From contig OX485807.1 of assembly GCA_950295325.1 (NCBI GenBank), positions 40,456,440 to 40,520,439 of the forward strand: 64,000 bases of DNA, written 5' to 3'. A program made the position numbers and the translations under genes. The notes beneath the pieces are model-generated. The model made no database searches and was not told where the DNA came from. It saw nothing but the letters and a program-made list of their open reading frames with translations. The DNA comes from Polytrichum commune (taxonomy: Eukaryota > Streptophyta > Polytrichopsida > Polytrichales > Polytrichaceae). Shown here piece by piece: positions 22,870 through 34,414 of the stretch (positions are counted from its first letter, which is position 1; every line of letters begins with the position of its first letter).

Positions 22870-23724
22870 ATGGAGGATCAGGTAGCAATTTCGTCACCAA
22901 CTTCATCGTGGGGTGCGGAAACTCTTGGGAAAATATGTGACCCCTTGTCTCAGTCAAGCAAAAACGACGTTGTTGTTTCAGTTCAAGGCCCCTGCATTGG
23001 TCGCTCGACTCCGTCACAGACTTCCAAATGTGAATTGTGCAGCAAGAATGTCGCTACTTTATTTATACAGGTGGTTCACTAACTCTTAATGGTTGGATTT
23101 GCTACTGTGCACATCTATGCCGACACTGTAGTGTGTGTGCTGATGGATGTTCATGTGGACGTTTTGCTGCAGCCTTGCAAACACGATATATTTTGGATTT
23201 TATGTGTGCAAGGGCTAGAGGAATGTCCCATTTGCGATGCAAGTATAACTGGATGGGGTGGAATCAACAAAAGGTACACGACAAATTCTACCATGTCGTC
23301 CGCCAGTCTGATAGCGGACGCCAAAGTAAAGGAGCCGACCAAGAAGGAGTCCATTCTGGAACATGACGATCCATCAGGAGGCACACCCGCCGGCGGGGGC
23401 GTCGATGAGGAAGAAGGCGTGGGATATGATACCGATGACAGCACCAAGGCGGTCACTAGAGAATGGTGTTCTGACGACCAATTCAGCAATGCTGGGGTTC
23501 GCTCTGGGCAAGATGCCTTGGAATTTGGCAACAATGAAAACAAAGCGAATGCAGGAGGACCCAACATAGAGCTAGAAGAAGAGGTAGTGGTCCAGAAGAG
23601 TCAAGGCGGAAAGAGGTTTGCCACTATCTATGATTCGCTTGTGCAGGTAGAAGCACCAGCTTCAAAGCCACAAAAACGTTCACGAACTGCGCAAGTAGCC
23701 CCTGACGTGGAGCGACATATATAG
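22870..23724 (+). CDS. Degenerate RING-type zinc finger protein
   Basis: Two exons, 22870-23070 and 23173-23724, with donor CAG|GTGG and acceptor GCTGCAG, both phase 0, giving about 250 residues. The acceptor-like ATCAG just before the ATG suggests a 5' UTR intron. The RING-HC pattern spans the splice: CELC (residues about 54-57), PCKH, a Cys after FWIL, then CPIC. The expected fifth Cys after the His is replaced by Trp (TGG), so zinc coordination may be incomplete. RING domains of this kind usually recruit E2 enzymes for ubiquitination; here ligase activity is uncertain. The C-terminal ~140 residues are acidic and low complexity with a KPQKRSR basic patch near the end (possible nuclear signal). 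No neighbour suggests a partner. It could be a decaying duplicate. Confidence 0.6.
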
Positions 23725-25404
23725 GAAGATGATATTAAGGGCCCCATTGGAACTGCTTGGCCTGATATCATCCACGGCCAGGACGGAGAAGGCAACAATT
23801 TGTAGGAAGGAAAGTGGTGCGTTAGTTGGGAAGAGGGTTGGTGGTCAACCACCAGGGATCTCAAAATTGCAAGCCAAGCTGGCTCCGACGAAGAGTACCA
23901 AAAGTTTTGGAGCAATACTCAAACAGGGTCCAATCCAGAAGCGGCTACGGAATGTTCATGGACTAGTCCCTATGAAACTTAGGGGAATCAGTTAGGAAAT
24001 GCTAGTCTTATAGTAAACATGACCACTTTCGTAAAATACTATCAACTTGTGTGTTGATAGTATTTCAACAATATCATCACCTTCAGTTTTTACCACCACA
24101 GCAGCAGCTAACCAATGCCATATTCACAGCTGAAGTTAGGAAGCAAAAGTGATAACATTAGCATCTTCTTACCATGTTTTTAAGAGGATGAGCTTATCCA
24201 CATAACTCAATTATTGTAAGGTTGATAGATTAGGAATAATGTTCTTTTTACACATTCCTGAAGTTGTGCAACATGAATGGATGGCAATGTACCTAAGTTA
24301 ACGCACAAAATTTGAAGAAATGCCCATCAAACTTGGGAACTTTGCGAAGAGAATGTGGTTGGAATAATTTATGCAAAGAATCTCCAACTTCTACTCACTA
24401 CAAGCATATGGAGCCTAAGCAATTGACCTATGAACTGGAAACTTGTCCTATGTAACAATTTTTTTTGTAAATCTAGCAATTTGGTAGATTTGCATTGTTC
24501 TTTCATTGTCATGGGACGATTACGTAGGACTCGTATGCTAGTAGTGACTGTCTTAAGTATCTTGAGTATGCAGGACCATGTCCTGTGTGAAACTGTGCTT
24601 GGGGTGGCCATTGAATCCTATAATATTCCAAGGTTGTAATGCCACCACGCAGTTATTCAATAGGACCTTCAGGGATATCAAAATAAATTTGAGGGTAATT
24701 TAATTGAAGTGCTTTGAATTAATGGCTGCACATTTGTGAGAAACAGAGAGAAACTCAGAGCATGTTTTGAAGGTGAGCCATCTTAGCCGTTGACAGCATC
24801 ACAATTAGGCAACTTCAGGATAGGGGCTTTGATGGCATCAAGATACTCCAGCTGAGATACTTCAGGATAAGAAAATCTAACAACTCAGTTATTGCAAGGT
24901 CTGATGAATGGTGTGAGGCCATGTACCAGTTGAAATGGAGAAAATCCGGTAGCGGCCTCAAAGGAAGTCCGGTAGGCAAAGAGAATTGTTGCTAGATGTA
25001 CCATAGTTATGGACCCAATGAGTGGTCTCTCGAACTAAGGATGAGTTTATAGTTGGGTCCAAGACCAAAGAAACTCCAAAATGAAGCGATCCTATTGATT
25101 GAGAGCAAAATTTTGGACCTCAAGGAGTTTACATGAGGGTTCAGGGTCAAGGTTTGAAGAAAATGAAGTGGCAATATTGCAACATCACTTTCCCACCAAA
25201 TCTCTTCAGTCTACACTCAAAAAAAAACTTTGCCTAAAATTGAGAAACCGATTTTCAAGCTTGATCCAATCTTGAGTCCAATTAAATGGTCCATTTTGAG
25301 CACCAAGGTTAGTGAACCCAAGACCCCAATAGAAAACCCACCCCAAGAGGCATAATTACTTGGAGATGCCAATGCCGAGATCAGGTGAGAAAGTGATGCT
25401 ACAT
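23725..25404. other. Intergenic with one perfect hairpin
   Basis: Nothing coding is supported. A perfect 13-bp stem with a 6-nt loop (AAATACTATCAAC at 24034-24046 and its complement at 24053-24065) sits 0.3 kb after the RING-like gene stop; it could act near the 3' end of that transcript, but plants do not use hairpin terminators for mRNA genes. Confidence 0.5.
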
Positions 25405-25406
25405 TA

Positions 25407-25877
25407 GAGTTATCCGTAAAGTGAGCTGAAGAGAGGGTTTTGGGCCTGAATTTGAGAAAATTGTGTGACAGGCCCTAAAAGTGGAGCAGGTGTCTGTAGC
25501 TATAAAAAAACACAGGTACAAATCTTTTGAGGGACCGGAAATGGTGAAAAAAAAATTTGCTCCTGTGTTGCGAGCGCGCCCCGGGAATTTAGCGTCGCTT
25601 TGTCAGAGGGCCCTCTTTTGTTTCGCCAACAAAGAAGATCCACTGACAAGGCGGGGCGAAGTCCGCGGGGACAACCCCAAATTTGTCGCAGCCTAAATCC
25701 GGAGAAACTAAAGGACTGCAGACCAGCTCCAAAAACAAGCAGACCAGCTCTGACCCTAAACCCTGGCCTTGTGTATTATGCCCCGGAATTCAAGAGCCTT
25801 ACTTTGCGTTTCCATGGGTTTGTGTGAATAGTGCAGTCAAAATCTGTCAAAACACCAGCTTACTTTACGGATAACTC
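25407..25877. mobile_element. TA-flanked miniature inverted-repeat element
   Basis: Terminal repeat GAGTTATCCGTAAAGT at 25407-25422 and its reverse complement at 25862-25877, flanked by TA at 25405-25406 and 25878-25879. The TA duplication fits the Tc1/mariner group. The 471-bp interior is non-coding but unusually GC-rich in its middle (about 25565-25680). The short open frames there have no family resemblance. Confidence 0.75.
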
Positions 25878-25879
25878 TA

Positions 25880-27660
25880 TTAGCTATGCTTCATTTTTCT
25901 TCATTCCTTACACCCGGACCCACATGTAAACTTATTTGGCAATAAATAAAAATATCCACTCTTGAGCAATAAGATCACTAGATTTTGGTCTTGGTCTTTA
26001 ATGTGATCATGACCTAGTTAACACTACACCAAATATTGTCTTTAGTGTCAAAATGGTATTTCATGTCATTGTGATACCTATTCTTACAACAAGTCTTATG
26101 AATAAGTTTACAAGTATTGTCATCCCATATTACTTTTTAGTTCATCCAAACTCAAATCATTGAAACAATTTTGGTATATCCTATATCTTGACATTTATGC
26201 AATGAAATATTTGCTTAGTAAATGAGAGTAATTGCAACATTGTAAATCTAGTATCCCAAAAAACTCTTACAAGGAATGACAAATAATGTTAGGTTTACAT
26301 TTAGTTCATCCTATCATGTTGACTCTAAGATTCTCACAATGTTATGCATATTTTGAGCCCTGATCCAATCTCTTGAGACATGTATCATGTTTAAGTCCAA
26401 CAACTTTAGACACATGTCATTCTTAATTCCACATCTAACCACTTACCACTAATATATGGTCAGTTGTGCATGAACATCAATGATGGTAACGTTATTTTGG
26501 TAAAGGTGAATTTTTTATGTTCATGTAAAAACGGCCTTTGTGTTCACTTCAATCGTTTAGTTTAATTTTTGGACACCTTTGATTTTAGGAATTTTGTTGC
26601 ATACATGGAGTCCATAAATATGAGACAGTTAACATACTCCAAATACAAGGTAACTAACCTAGACCTATTGAGGCTAACACATTTGCAAGAAGAATTGGTG
26701 GAGGTTCTCAACTTTTGAGTTGTTCTCATTTAATGGATCACACAAACATTCCACTTATTATATTTGCAAAGCTAACCTCTTGAACACAATTATCTTGCTC
26801 AAATCCAACAATATGGTTTGTAATATTCATGGAGTTTGAAGTGCAACATTGTGGCCTCATACCTTTCATAAGGATACTTATATAGAAAGATTAACCACTA
26901 AATTCCCAACCGTGTGAGAGGATTGTTTTAAGTGCATTTCTATCAATGTTGGTTGTGAAATTTTCATGGACAAGTTTTGAGGTTAGAATGAGATTTATCC
27001 ATATGGTTGTGACAAGCTTATGAGGAGAGAGAAGTATTGCATTTGACCATGCTTATCATTCACATAACAAAGTTATACCCTTGTGATAGTATTCCGCCCA
27101 GAGATTACTTTAACACCTGAATTAGTATTAAAGACCCTAAGGTATTGTCGTCCAAGTCAATTGAAAACGAACTGGCCCCAATTAACCTATACTAGGAGTC
27201 AAGTTTGTGTTCAATGCATGATAGATTTGCTCATACCTATGCAATAACTCCCTGTCTTCCCACTTTTTGTTGCATTGTGTATTAAGTTGGCTCCCACTCT
27301 CACTCATGTGTACATTACTTATTGATGAGCAATATTTTATCCCATGGGCCTCGAAGAGGGAATTTCCTTTGTATGTAACAAAAAAAAACTTCATGTTGCC
27401 TCCAACTTGGGACAGGCCATAGGGTTCAGGGTTTACATATTTTCGAGAAAACTAATATAAACTTATAAGATTGGAAGCTTGTTTTATGAAACAATATTAC
27501 GAACATATTCATGCAGTTAATTGATATCTTAATGAATAGAAACTTACAGGAAGATTTCAAGTGCAACTCGAAAAATTCACAGTAGGTCTATACATTGACC
27601 TCTAAATCCACAGAAATAGGCTTGGAGAATCCGCTGACATGAGCATGTTCATGTTCTAGT
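25880..27660. other. Intergenic, nothing seen
   Basis: AT-rich DNA without supported coding regions, terminal repeats or tandem arrays. Confidence 0.5.
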
Positions 27661-27662
27661 TA

Positions 27663-28754
27663 CAGTCTAACCTTGATAATGTCACCCTTGTTAATAGAAC
27701 ACCTTGATATTGTCACCTAAAAGTTTGAAACCGATTTTCATAATGTAAAACTCCCTCGTTATTATCCCTATCACCCTTGGTAATGTCGCTATTTTTTTCC
27801 AAAATCCGTAGCGTAAATGTGATAATACCAAGTATGGATGGATTGTATGTGATGGTTGGATGGACAGATTGTAGTAGCCGAAAGGGTCATGCGCCGCCCC
27901 TGTGATAAATGCAATGCATGGCGGCATGGCGGCATGGCATGAATTAGATGATCAAACCATTAGAAATTGTTGGAGAAAGTCCGCCATATTGCCTATAGAG
28001 TGGAATGCAAATATCAACAATTTTGATGAACGTATGAAGTCCAAAATGGAGTAAGTAGCTTTGGAATTGGGCAATCTCATTGCCGCATTGAATTTGGGTT
28101 TGGATGTCGAAGACAAGCCTGTAGAAAAGCTTTGTCCTTTGGAGTACATAAACATGGAAGGTGAAGATGATTTTGAGGTGGAATATTCTACTGAGGAGCT
28201 TGTGCAATTAGTGCAAGATGGCGAACATGTTCTTGATTCCATGGAAGTAGACCCATTGATTGTTGATAGCAGTGATGATGAGTCTAAAGTAGTGAAGCTA
28301 AGCGATGCACAAAAATATGCTAAAAATGTTTTGAATTTTATGGCTAGCCAAGGTTCTCAGATTTTCAACACTCTGGAGTTGTTAGGAATGGAAAAAATTC
28401 ATGACAAACTCATTAGAATTGGTGTTGCACATTTAACATCAACAAAACAATGTGACATTAGAAGCTTCTTTGTCTCTAGTGAGAGGTCTTTACCTGATCT
28501 CAATGACACATTATGATGTGCTCTTGTTGTTATTCACAATTTTGAATTAGATTTTACATTCAAAAACATTGAAGTCTCGTATTTGTTATTTTCTTTTTTA
28601 CATTGTAATTTTATTTTGATTTTCTACCTTTTTTTTTTGATAATATCACATTATGCACAAATCTTCAAAATGTGACATTATCAAATATGTCACACCTTGT
28701 TTATATCACTCTTTTTGGTGAAACGGATGGTGTGACATTATCAAGGTTAGACTG
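27663..28754 (+). mobile_element. pogo/Tigger-type deletion derivative
   Basis: Terminal inverted repeats CAGTCTAACCTTGATAATGT at 27663-27682 and the complement at 28735-28754, flanked by TA at 27661-27662 and 28755-28756. Ends beginning CAGT with a TA duplication are typical of pogo/Tigger elements. Related TGACATTATCAA-type motifs recur just inside both ends as subterminal repeats. Only the 3' part of the transposase remains, so it is non-autonomous. It sits about 220 bp from the copia left LTR. Confidence 0.9.
27926..28516 (+). pseudogene. C-terminal remnant of pogo/Tigger DDE transposase
   Basis: In-frame from 27926 to the TGA at 28514, with one internal TAA at 28052. The start reads AWHELDDQTIRNCWRKSAIL; a Trp...TIRNCW segment is the conserved post-catalytic region of pogo/Tigger (CENP-B-like, DDE_1) transposases. 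The rest is the variable acidic C-terminus. The DNA-binding domain and the DDD/DDE catalytic core are absent, deleted along with most of the element interior. Confidence 0.8.
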
Positions 28755-28756
28755 TA

Positions 28757-28977
28757 CACTCCGCTTGCCGCACTTGTAACACCGGGAAGTGGCATTTCTG
28801 ACGAGCAAGGCGATCTACGCACTCAATTTGTGCAATAGTTGGGGAAGAGTGGGTACCGCAGTCGATAAATCCCGATCACACAATTTCTGCTAAAACAAGG
28901 CGCGCGTGTCTGCGTGTCTGATCGACGAGGGGAACACTGCCCCATGCAAAGACAAGCGAGTCAAACACCAAAGGCAG
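28757..28977. other. Copia left flank with target duplication
   Basis: Short unique stretch. Its last five bases, GGCAG at 28973-28977, are repeated at 60156-60160 just beyond the right LTR and form the copia target-site duplication. Confidence 0.85.
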
Positions 28978-29331
28978 TGATGAAAACTGAATGGAATACA
29001 CATGTATCTGTGTGGAAATTAACTCTGCAATTCAATGAAATTTTTTTATTGCTACACTTATGCTGTTTATATCTTACGGAAATACTATCTGCTGTAATTC
29101 CTACGCCTGATGAAATACCTTGATCAATGTATGATGCTTTGCTAATCTGTCTGAGCTACATTTGCTTTAGATACACTACGCGTACAAAGATGATTAACTC
29201 CTAATTGCAAACGACTACATCTACACTTCTCTCTGGTGTCACTAGAAGAATCCTTCCAAAAGATTCGAACAGGTGAACGAAGTTCATTCACTTTAATGAC
29301 TGGATGAACGTTAGACTGAAATCATCCATCA
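28978..29331 (-). repeat. Copia LTR (3' LTR in element orientation)
   Basis: TGATG...CATCA termini and 354 bp, matching 59802-60155. On the internal side a purine-rich GAGTGGGAG (minus strand) abuts it and serves as the likely polypurine tract. Confidence 0.95.
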
Positions 29332-30099
29332 CTCCCACTCGTTCATCTGGTCATGAAGGTACCCTATCCCTAACCCTAAACCTTAGCAACTACATTCAAT
29401 GATTGCCCTAGTCTATTTCTAACCCTAACCCTAGGATTCGTGAGTGCTTCGTCTTTCGCGAGCTATCTTGTTAGCTGCTTTCCTTGATCTGATCAAATCG
29501 TCTTTTGGCCTTCTCAAATGATGATCCATACTGGCCTCATCGTAGATACTCACAACTGTCGATTACCTGTCTTGAGGGGTGTGAGAGACATCTTTCTTAG
29601 AGTCACTTCTTATATGCTTCATTTCTTCAAAAGCTTCCCCAGTGCGTCATGCATCACTCCCTTGTTCATACGTCTGTGAAGTAGATGTAGTTTGATAGTT
29701 ATCTTCCCTCTGTAGAGTAGATTTTGCTCGATAGTTATCTCTTCTCTCTTTGATCAATGTGAGGAAGCATCTTCTTCCAGGATTTCCTCCATGTTCTTCA
29801 TCTTATCAAGGATTACTTGATGTGTCGCTCTCTTGTTCATGCACTTTGCGAACCAGATGCAACCTGATAATTAGCTTTTCCCCATAGCTTCCTAATGTAT
29901 TATCTTCGTGTGTGCCTTTTTGTGAAACAGAAAAGAAACGTAAAGTTTTACCTTCATTGGACTCCATCTTGTATCCTTTATTGCTTTCCAGTTTTCTGTT
30001 ATTGCTTGTGAGAAAGAATAGGTGTGTCTGCTTCCCTTTCTCTCTCATCTTGTCGATCTGCTTCCCTTCCATTCTCTTGAGCACATCCCATTCTGTAGG
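29332..30099 (-). other. Copia 3' non-coding region
   Basis: Lies between the RNase H stop and the 3' LTR. No open frame. Contains a few CCCTAA(A) units near 29370-29440. Confidence 0.7.
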
Positions 30100-30955
30100 T
30101 CAGATAATGTTGTCGTTGTCAGAATTGATGTCTTGTTGTTCACCTGTGAGAACGTTCCCAGATAATCTCCCACTCGTTTGAGACAGGGGAGCAAGAAGAC
30201 CTTGAAGACGCCGAAGATGTTGAAAAACTTCGCGAGGGAGAGGTTTGGTGAGAGTATCCGCAAGTTGATGTTTCGTGTTGATGTAAGATACATCAATCTG
30301 CTTGCGTTCGTATTTCTCCCGAATGAGGTAGTATTTTGTCTCGATGTGTTTAGTGCGCTTATGATACTTTGGATTCTTGACTAACTGGATAGCGCCTTGA
30401 TTGTCGGAGAGGATGGGTGTAGGTGCGTGAGAGGGAAACCCAAGACTCTGTAGAAGACGACGGAGCCAAAGGGCCTCCTTGACAGACTCAGCCATGGCGA
30501 CGAATTCGGCTTTAGTTGTGGAATCTGCAGTGCATCCTTGGCGTTTGCTACACCAAGCAACGGCACCGTTAGCAAGAAGAAACAGGTAACTAGTGCAGGA
30601 CTTACAGTCATCGTGATCGCCGGCGTAGTCAGCATCGCAGTAGCCACGAAGAGATAAGTCGGGTAAGGTTCCGCAATAAGAAATCCCCATATGAATAGTA
30701 CCAGAAAGATAGCGAAAAATCTTTTCACAGCGGTCCAATGAGATTGATGGGGATGGCTGGTGAACTTGGCAACCTTACTGACGGCGAAGACTATATCTGG
30801 TCGTGTTAACACCATGGCATACATGAGGCAGCCAACAGCTTCGCGATACGGTATGGACGGAGGAAGAGGTAGATCATCCGGGCCCATCGTAGCTTGAAGA
30901 GGTACGTGAGTGTCGGCCGGGGTAGTCACAGGGTTGGCTTTCTCTAACTGAAAGC
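30100..30955 (-). pseudogene. Copia polyprotein, RNase H part
   Basis: Minus-strand continuation of the polyprotein: reverse transcriptase tail (conserved MYAMVLTRPDI), then RNase H with CDADYAGD, a DSTTKAEFVAM block, SDNQGAI and the C-terminal TKHIE and LADTLTKPL signature. A 1-bp deletion at about 30722 shifts the frame just before the conserved RYLSGT. It begins directly at the element B insertion point and continues the frame of 56180 onward once B and one GGT are removed. Confidence 0.92.
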
Positions 30956-30958
30956 GGT

Positions 30959-30998
30959 AACACTATATTCGTTAAATTGAGACTTTCTCTAGTCTCAA
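30959..30998. repeat. Left TIR of element B with adjoining hairpin
   Basis: The 28-bp TIR starts AACACTATATTCGTTAAATT. Its inner end forms a short hairpin with neighbouring sequence: TTGAGACT, TTCTCT loop, AGTCTCAA (30977-30998). The right end lacks this exact hairpin but repeats a TTGAGAC motif 15 bp further in. Confidence 0.93.
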
Positions 30999-31489
30999 AT
31001 TAATATATGGATCAAACAACATTCCGTGTTCCGAAACTATATTGAGAACAATCTCAAATATATTATATGTTCTAATATCCCAAATCTATTATGTGTGGAC
31101 ATAAGCATATATGGTAGAGCACTCAACACCAACTTCATCAACAAAAACACTTTGGGTAGAGCACTCCAAACTAGTTTCACCCAAAAAACATATAAAATTA
31201 TTTCTATTATTAGCATGTTCAATAAAATATAGACCTTGCAACATACAAAGTGCATGCAATAAATGTATATTTCTTCAATGGAAAATTTAGTCCCAAACTT
31301 AATAAAAAAATGAACTTCACAATTGTATTGAAATATAGTAAATGGATATTCATCCAACCCCAAACAATATAGCATTCGCAAGTTCTACCCAAACTTTGCC
31401 CCAAGTTTGAGGAGCACACATATGAGTAATATATATTCATCGAATTACATATTACACTATAATCATGCTAACACAATCCTACCAACTTC
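30999..31489. other. Left subterminal region of element B
   Basis: AT-rich, no coding. Contains a short direct repeat (GGTAGAGCACTCAACAC and GGTAGAGCACTCCAAAC at about 31112 and 31158) that might be a subterminal binding motif. No GTTTGGGTCG palindromes. Confidence 0.5.
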
Positions 31490-34414
31490 TCATTCAACGT
31501 GGGTTGCTTCTTCTGCGATCCAAGCAAGGTTGTCTTTTGCAAAAGTTATGTACTTTTGAGGGATGGACACTGATCCACTATGATTTTTCCGTGATTTCCA
31601 TGCTATAAATATGGAATCTGTATCTACCCAAGATGGACCGTGCTCAGAATCCACCTTCCACCGAAAGTGTTGGTTTGTATCCCAGCCTGTATAATGCTGA
31701 ACAACATCTTCATTCCGTGCTGTCGGTCGGTAGTACTCTACTTGTATTTGTCGAAAATGAGGGCTGGAAGTTACAAAATTTGGATTGGACAAAGCTCTTG
31801 CCACCCACAATGGCTTTGCATATGTCTCATCTCCAGGACGCAAAATGAGCATATAACCTTCATGACAATCCACTGCAATGCGGAAAGATGGTGGCGGACG
31901 ACTACTAGCAGGCCCCATGTAATGGTCGTCCACATCAAACTCCTCTCGAATCTCTCCATTTCCCAAAAGACTAGCCTCCGAAGGTTGTACATTGACACGT
32001 GTTTGTGGCGAAAACCCATGTCTTAAAGTAAGGAGTGTATCTTCATGAAGGTTTGCCAAAGCGCCACGAACACGTGTCCAATATTGTATCCAACTTCCGT
32101 AACGAAGCCAACACGATCCACCAACATCCGCTACCCTCAAACTCTCCCAATATTGAATGAAGTCTGATATGCCTTTACAAATGTCCTCCAAATTCTTCAT
32201 GGGTATTGGTTTGCAAGGCTTAGGCTCTCCGTCAGGCAACATCGTCCTTCCCTCCCCATCAACACGCCATACAAGGAGACCCTCCGACGGGCTCCAGTCT
32301 TGTGATGTGCACAACAACTTGTATTGCATGGCGGAGACACCATCGTCACGCACGTAGAACCGAAATTGTTGTGCCTTCGTATGCCCGATCAATCGGTGAG
32401 CTCCGCTTCGAATATACGGTTCTATAAATGCCTTGAAGTCTGGAACCTCCTCGATCATATGGGGGATGATTGGAATGTTCTCCAAATCCATGTACGACTT
32501 CATCAACAATGGGATTGTTGGAAAATCCTCCTCGCGCAACTTCATGCTCCACCGCCCAAAAGATGTATCGATATCATCGTGCGTGTGGCCTACCAATAGA
32601 AAGGACACAAAAACCTCCTTGAAAATGCCTTTCGCAACCAACAACGACCAATATGCAAAAACATATCTACTTTTATTGTCCTTCGCACAATTATCCAATT
32701 GGACACGCAGAGTTGGGGGCAAATTCTTGGCAATCACATCTGCACTTGGTGGCTCCGGCAAGAAGTGCACGCATACATCTCTTCCATCCAAGACCGCTTC
32801 ATATAGAGGTGTTAATCCCGAGTTTTCAAATAACAATCTTGATGAATAGGACGGCGGTTTCTCCAAATCACGTAAAAGCTTTGCAAATGACCCTATCGTG
32901 TGGTTTGAATCCGCCGGATACAAATCAAGAGCATAATGAGCATACTTGACATCCCCATGTCCATGTGCAATCATCCCTGCAAAGCCAACCCAATGGTTTA
33001 ATATTCAACTATAACACCAAAAAATTCACATGGTGTACATCTATGGCCCCAAGTACAAACCTAAAAGCACAAATTTGTGTTTAGGTAATGCAATGCAATT
33101 GTTATCGAAATCACCTGTAATTGATACAGGAAGCTTAAAAAGGCCGTCTGTGGCTTTTATTCGATTTGCAAAACATGGTGAGGCTGTTTTGGCATGGTCA
33201 ATTTTGTCATGGATGATTGTAAGGACCTCCAAAGGCCTAGAGATGGACAAAGCTCTATTTGTGTAGTAATCATTACGGTGTGTCTCTTGCATGTTCACAT
33301 GCTTGAAATAGTTCATTTGATGTGCGGCATAGGACTATGTCCCCATCGTGTGTGCATCTCGAAGGCGTTTCAACTTCTCGCATTTGGAACAACGGGCAAA
33401 TTTGTCGCCTCGTCTTTTTGTGATGTATTCGCTAAAGTTCGATTTTTTGATTGCACTCAGTTTCAACAACGAAATAGGGTCCAACCCAGCCTTCTCGCCA
33501 ACTGCGTTTACGTCCAACAATATGTCTTTTCATTTCGTGCCTGTAGGAAGAACCTTCTCCACAACCTTTTCACCGGTTGCGAGTGTACGTGTTTTGTGCG
33601 GCATTGCATCGGCAAGGGGGACAATGATGGTTGCCAGAGTGGCTGTTGTTTGTCTCGTTGCTTCTCTTGGTTTTTTTAAGCCCATATTCCCATGGTGACG
33701 AGACCGGCGTCCTTCCTTGGCATACGCGGCTTGTCTATAAAATTCCGCTTTCGACACACCGTGAATGGTATACCATGCCGTACAACACACGTCTATGCTC
33801 TCAAGGGTGATGACCTTGCGACCCGCTCCGTTCACATGTATCGCCCTATGGACATCAAGCTTTTTGGTGGATCTTAGACGGAAATCTCCAAGCCACATTT
33901 CCTCGCGGATGGCCTTCAATTTATCCCTTGGGAACAATTAGCAACAACGATGTACACAACAATCCTTCGTAGCAACTTCTCTAATAGACTCCTCACAGAG
34001 CAACCTTTGACGTTTACACTCATTTGCAGACGGAGTAGGACGTACCAATGTATCGTACTTCCGTAGGCCTTTGCGTGGCCTAATGTGTGCTTGGAGCTCC
34101 TGTTGGATTTGGATGTGTCGTCGCTCATGGTCATGCAAGCTAACCCCCTCAATTGTCACATTCCTCAACGGCCACCTTCGCAACGAGAACCTATGAGTTG
34201 GATTCACTTCGGAATGTACGAGTGATTCCAATATAACAACTCCAACATCCTCGGTGCCAAGGGGGTTTTCATCAATACAATCTTGTGGATGTGTGTTACG
34301 ACAAATACCCTCCGCCATAGCAACTCCATTGTCATTAACAAGTACCACATCCAAATTCACCCATGAAGCTCGTGAAAGCCCCGCACATTCCACAATGGGG
34401 CAAAAAGGTGCCAC
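31490..34414 (-). pseudogene. DUF7869-like transposon protein with three in-frame stops
   Basis: Two exons on the minus strand, 34414-33115 and 32976-31490, separated by an intron with donor ACAG|GTGATTT and acceptor TTTGCAG|GG. The junction is in frame and gives 928 codons. Conserved features match proteins I know as DUF7869-containing, widespread in non-seed plants and animals and thought to be transposon-derived: a CCVHRC motif, a Cys pair in FARCSKCEKL, HVNMQETHRNDYY, the QLDNCAKDNKSRY block, and SFLLVGHTHDDID. The Asp/His-rich blocks suggest an RNase H-like core, an inference. Three stops interrupt exon 1: TAA at 33940-33938, TGA at 33532-33530 and TAG at 33337-33335, all in one unbroken frame. 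Each could come from CAA, CGA and CAG by a C-to-T change. No frameshift is seen. The start is uncertain; an upstream in-frame TAA lies at about 34440. Confidence 0.8.

Noticed and set aside
24034-24065. Rho-independent terminator
   Set aside because: This is eukaryotic DNA; the hairpin is reported only as a structure.
25481-25874. GC-rich short open frames as genes
   Set aside because: They lie wholly within a TA-flanked miniature inverted-repeat element.
30959-30961. Element B border at CACTA with a TAA/TTT target duplication
   Set aside because: The flanks do not match and excision would leave the copia frame shifted; the GGT border restores it exactly.
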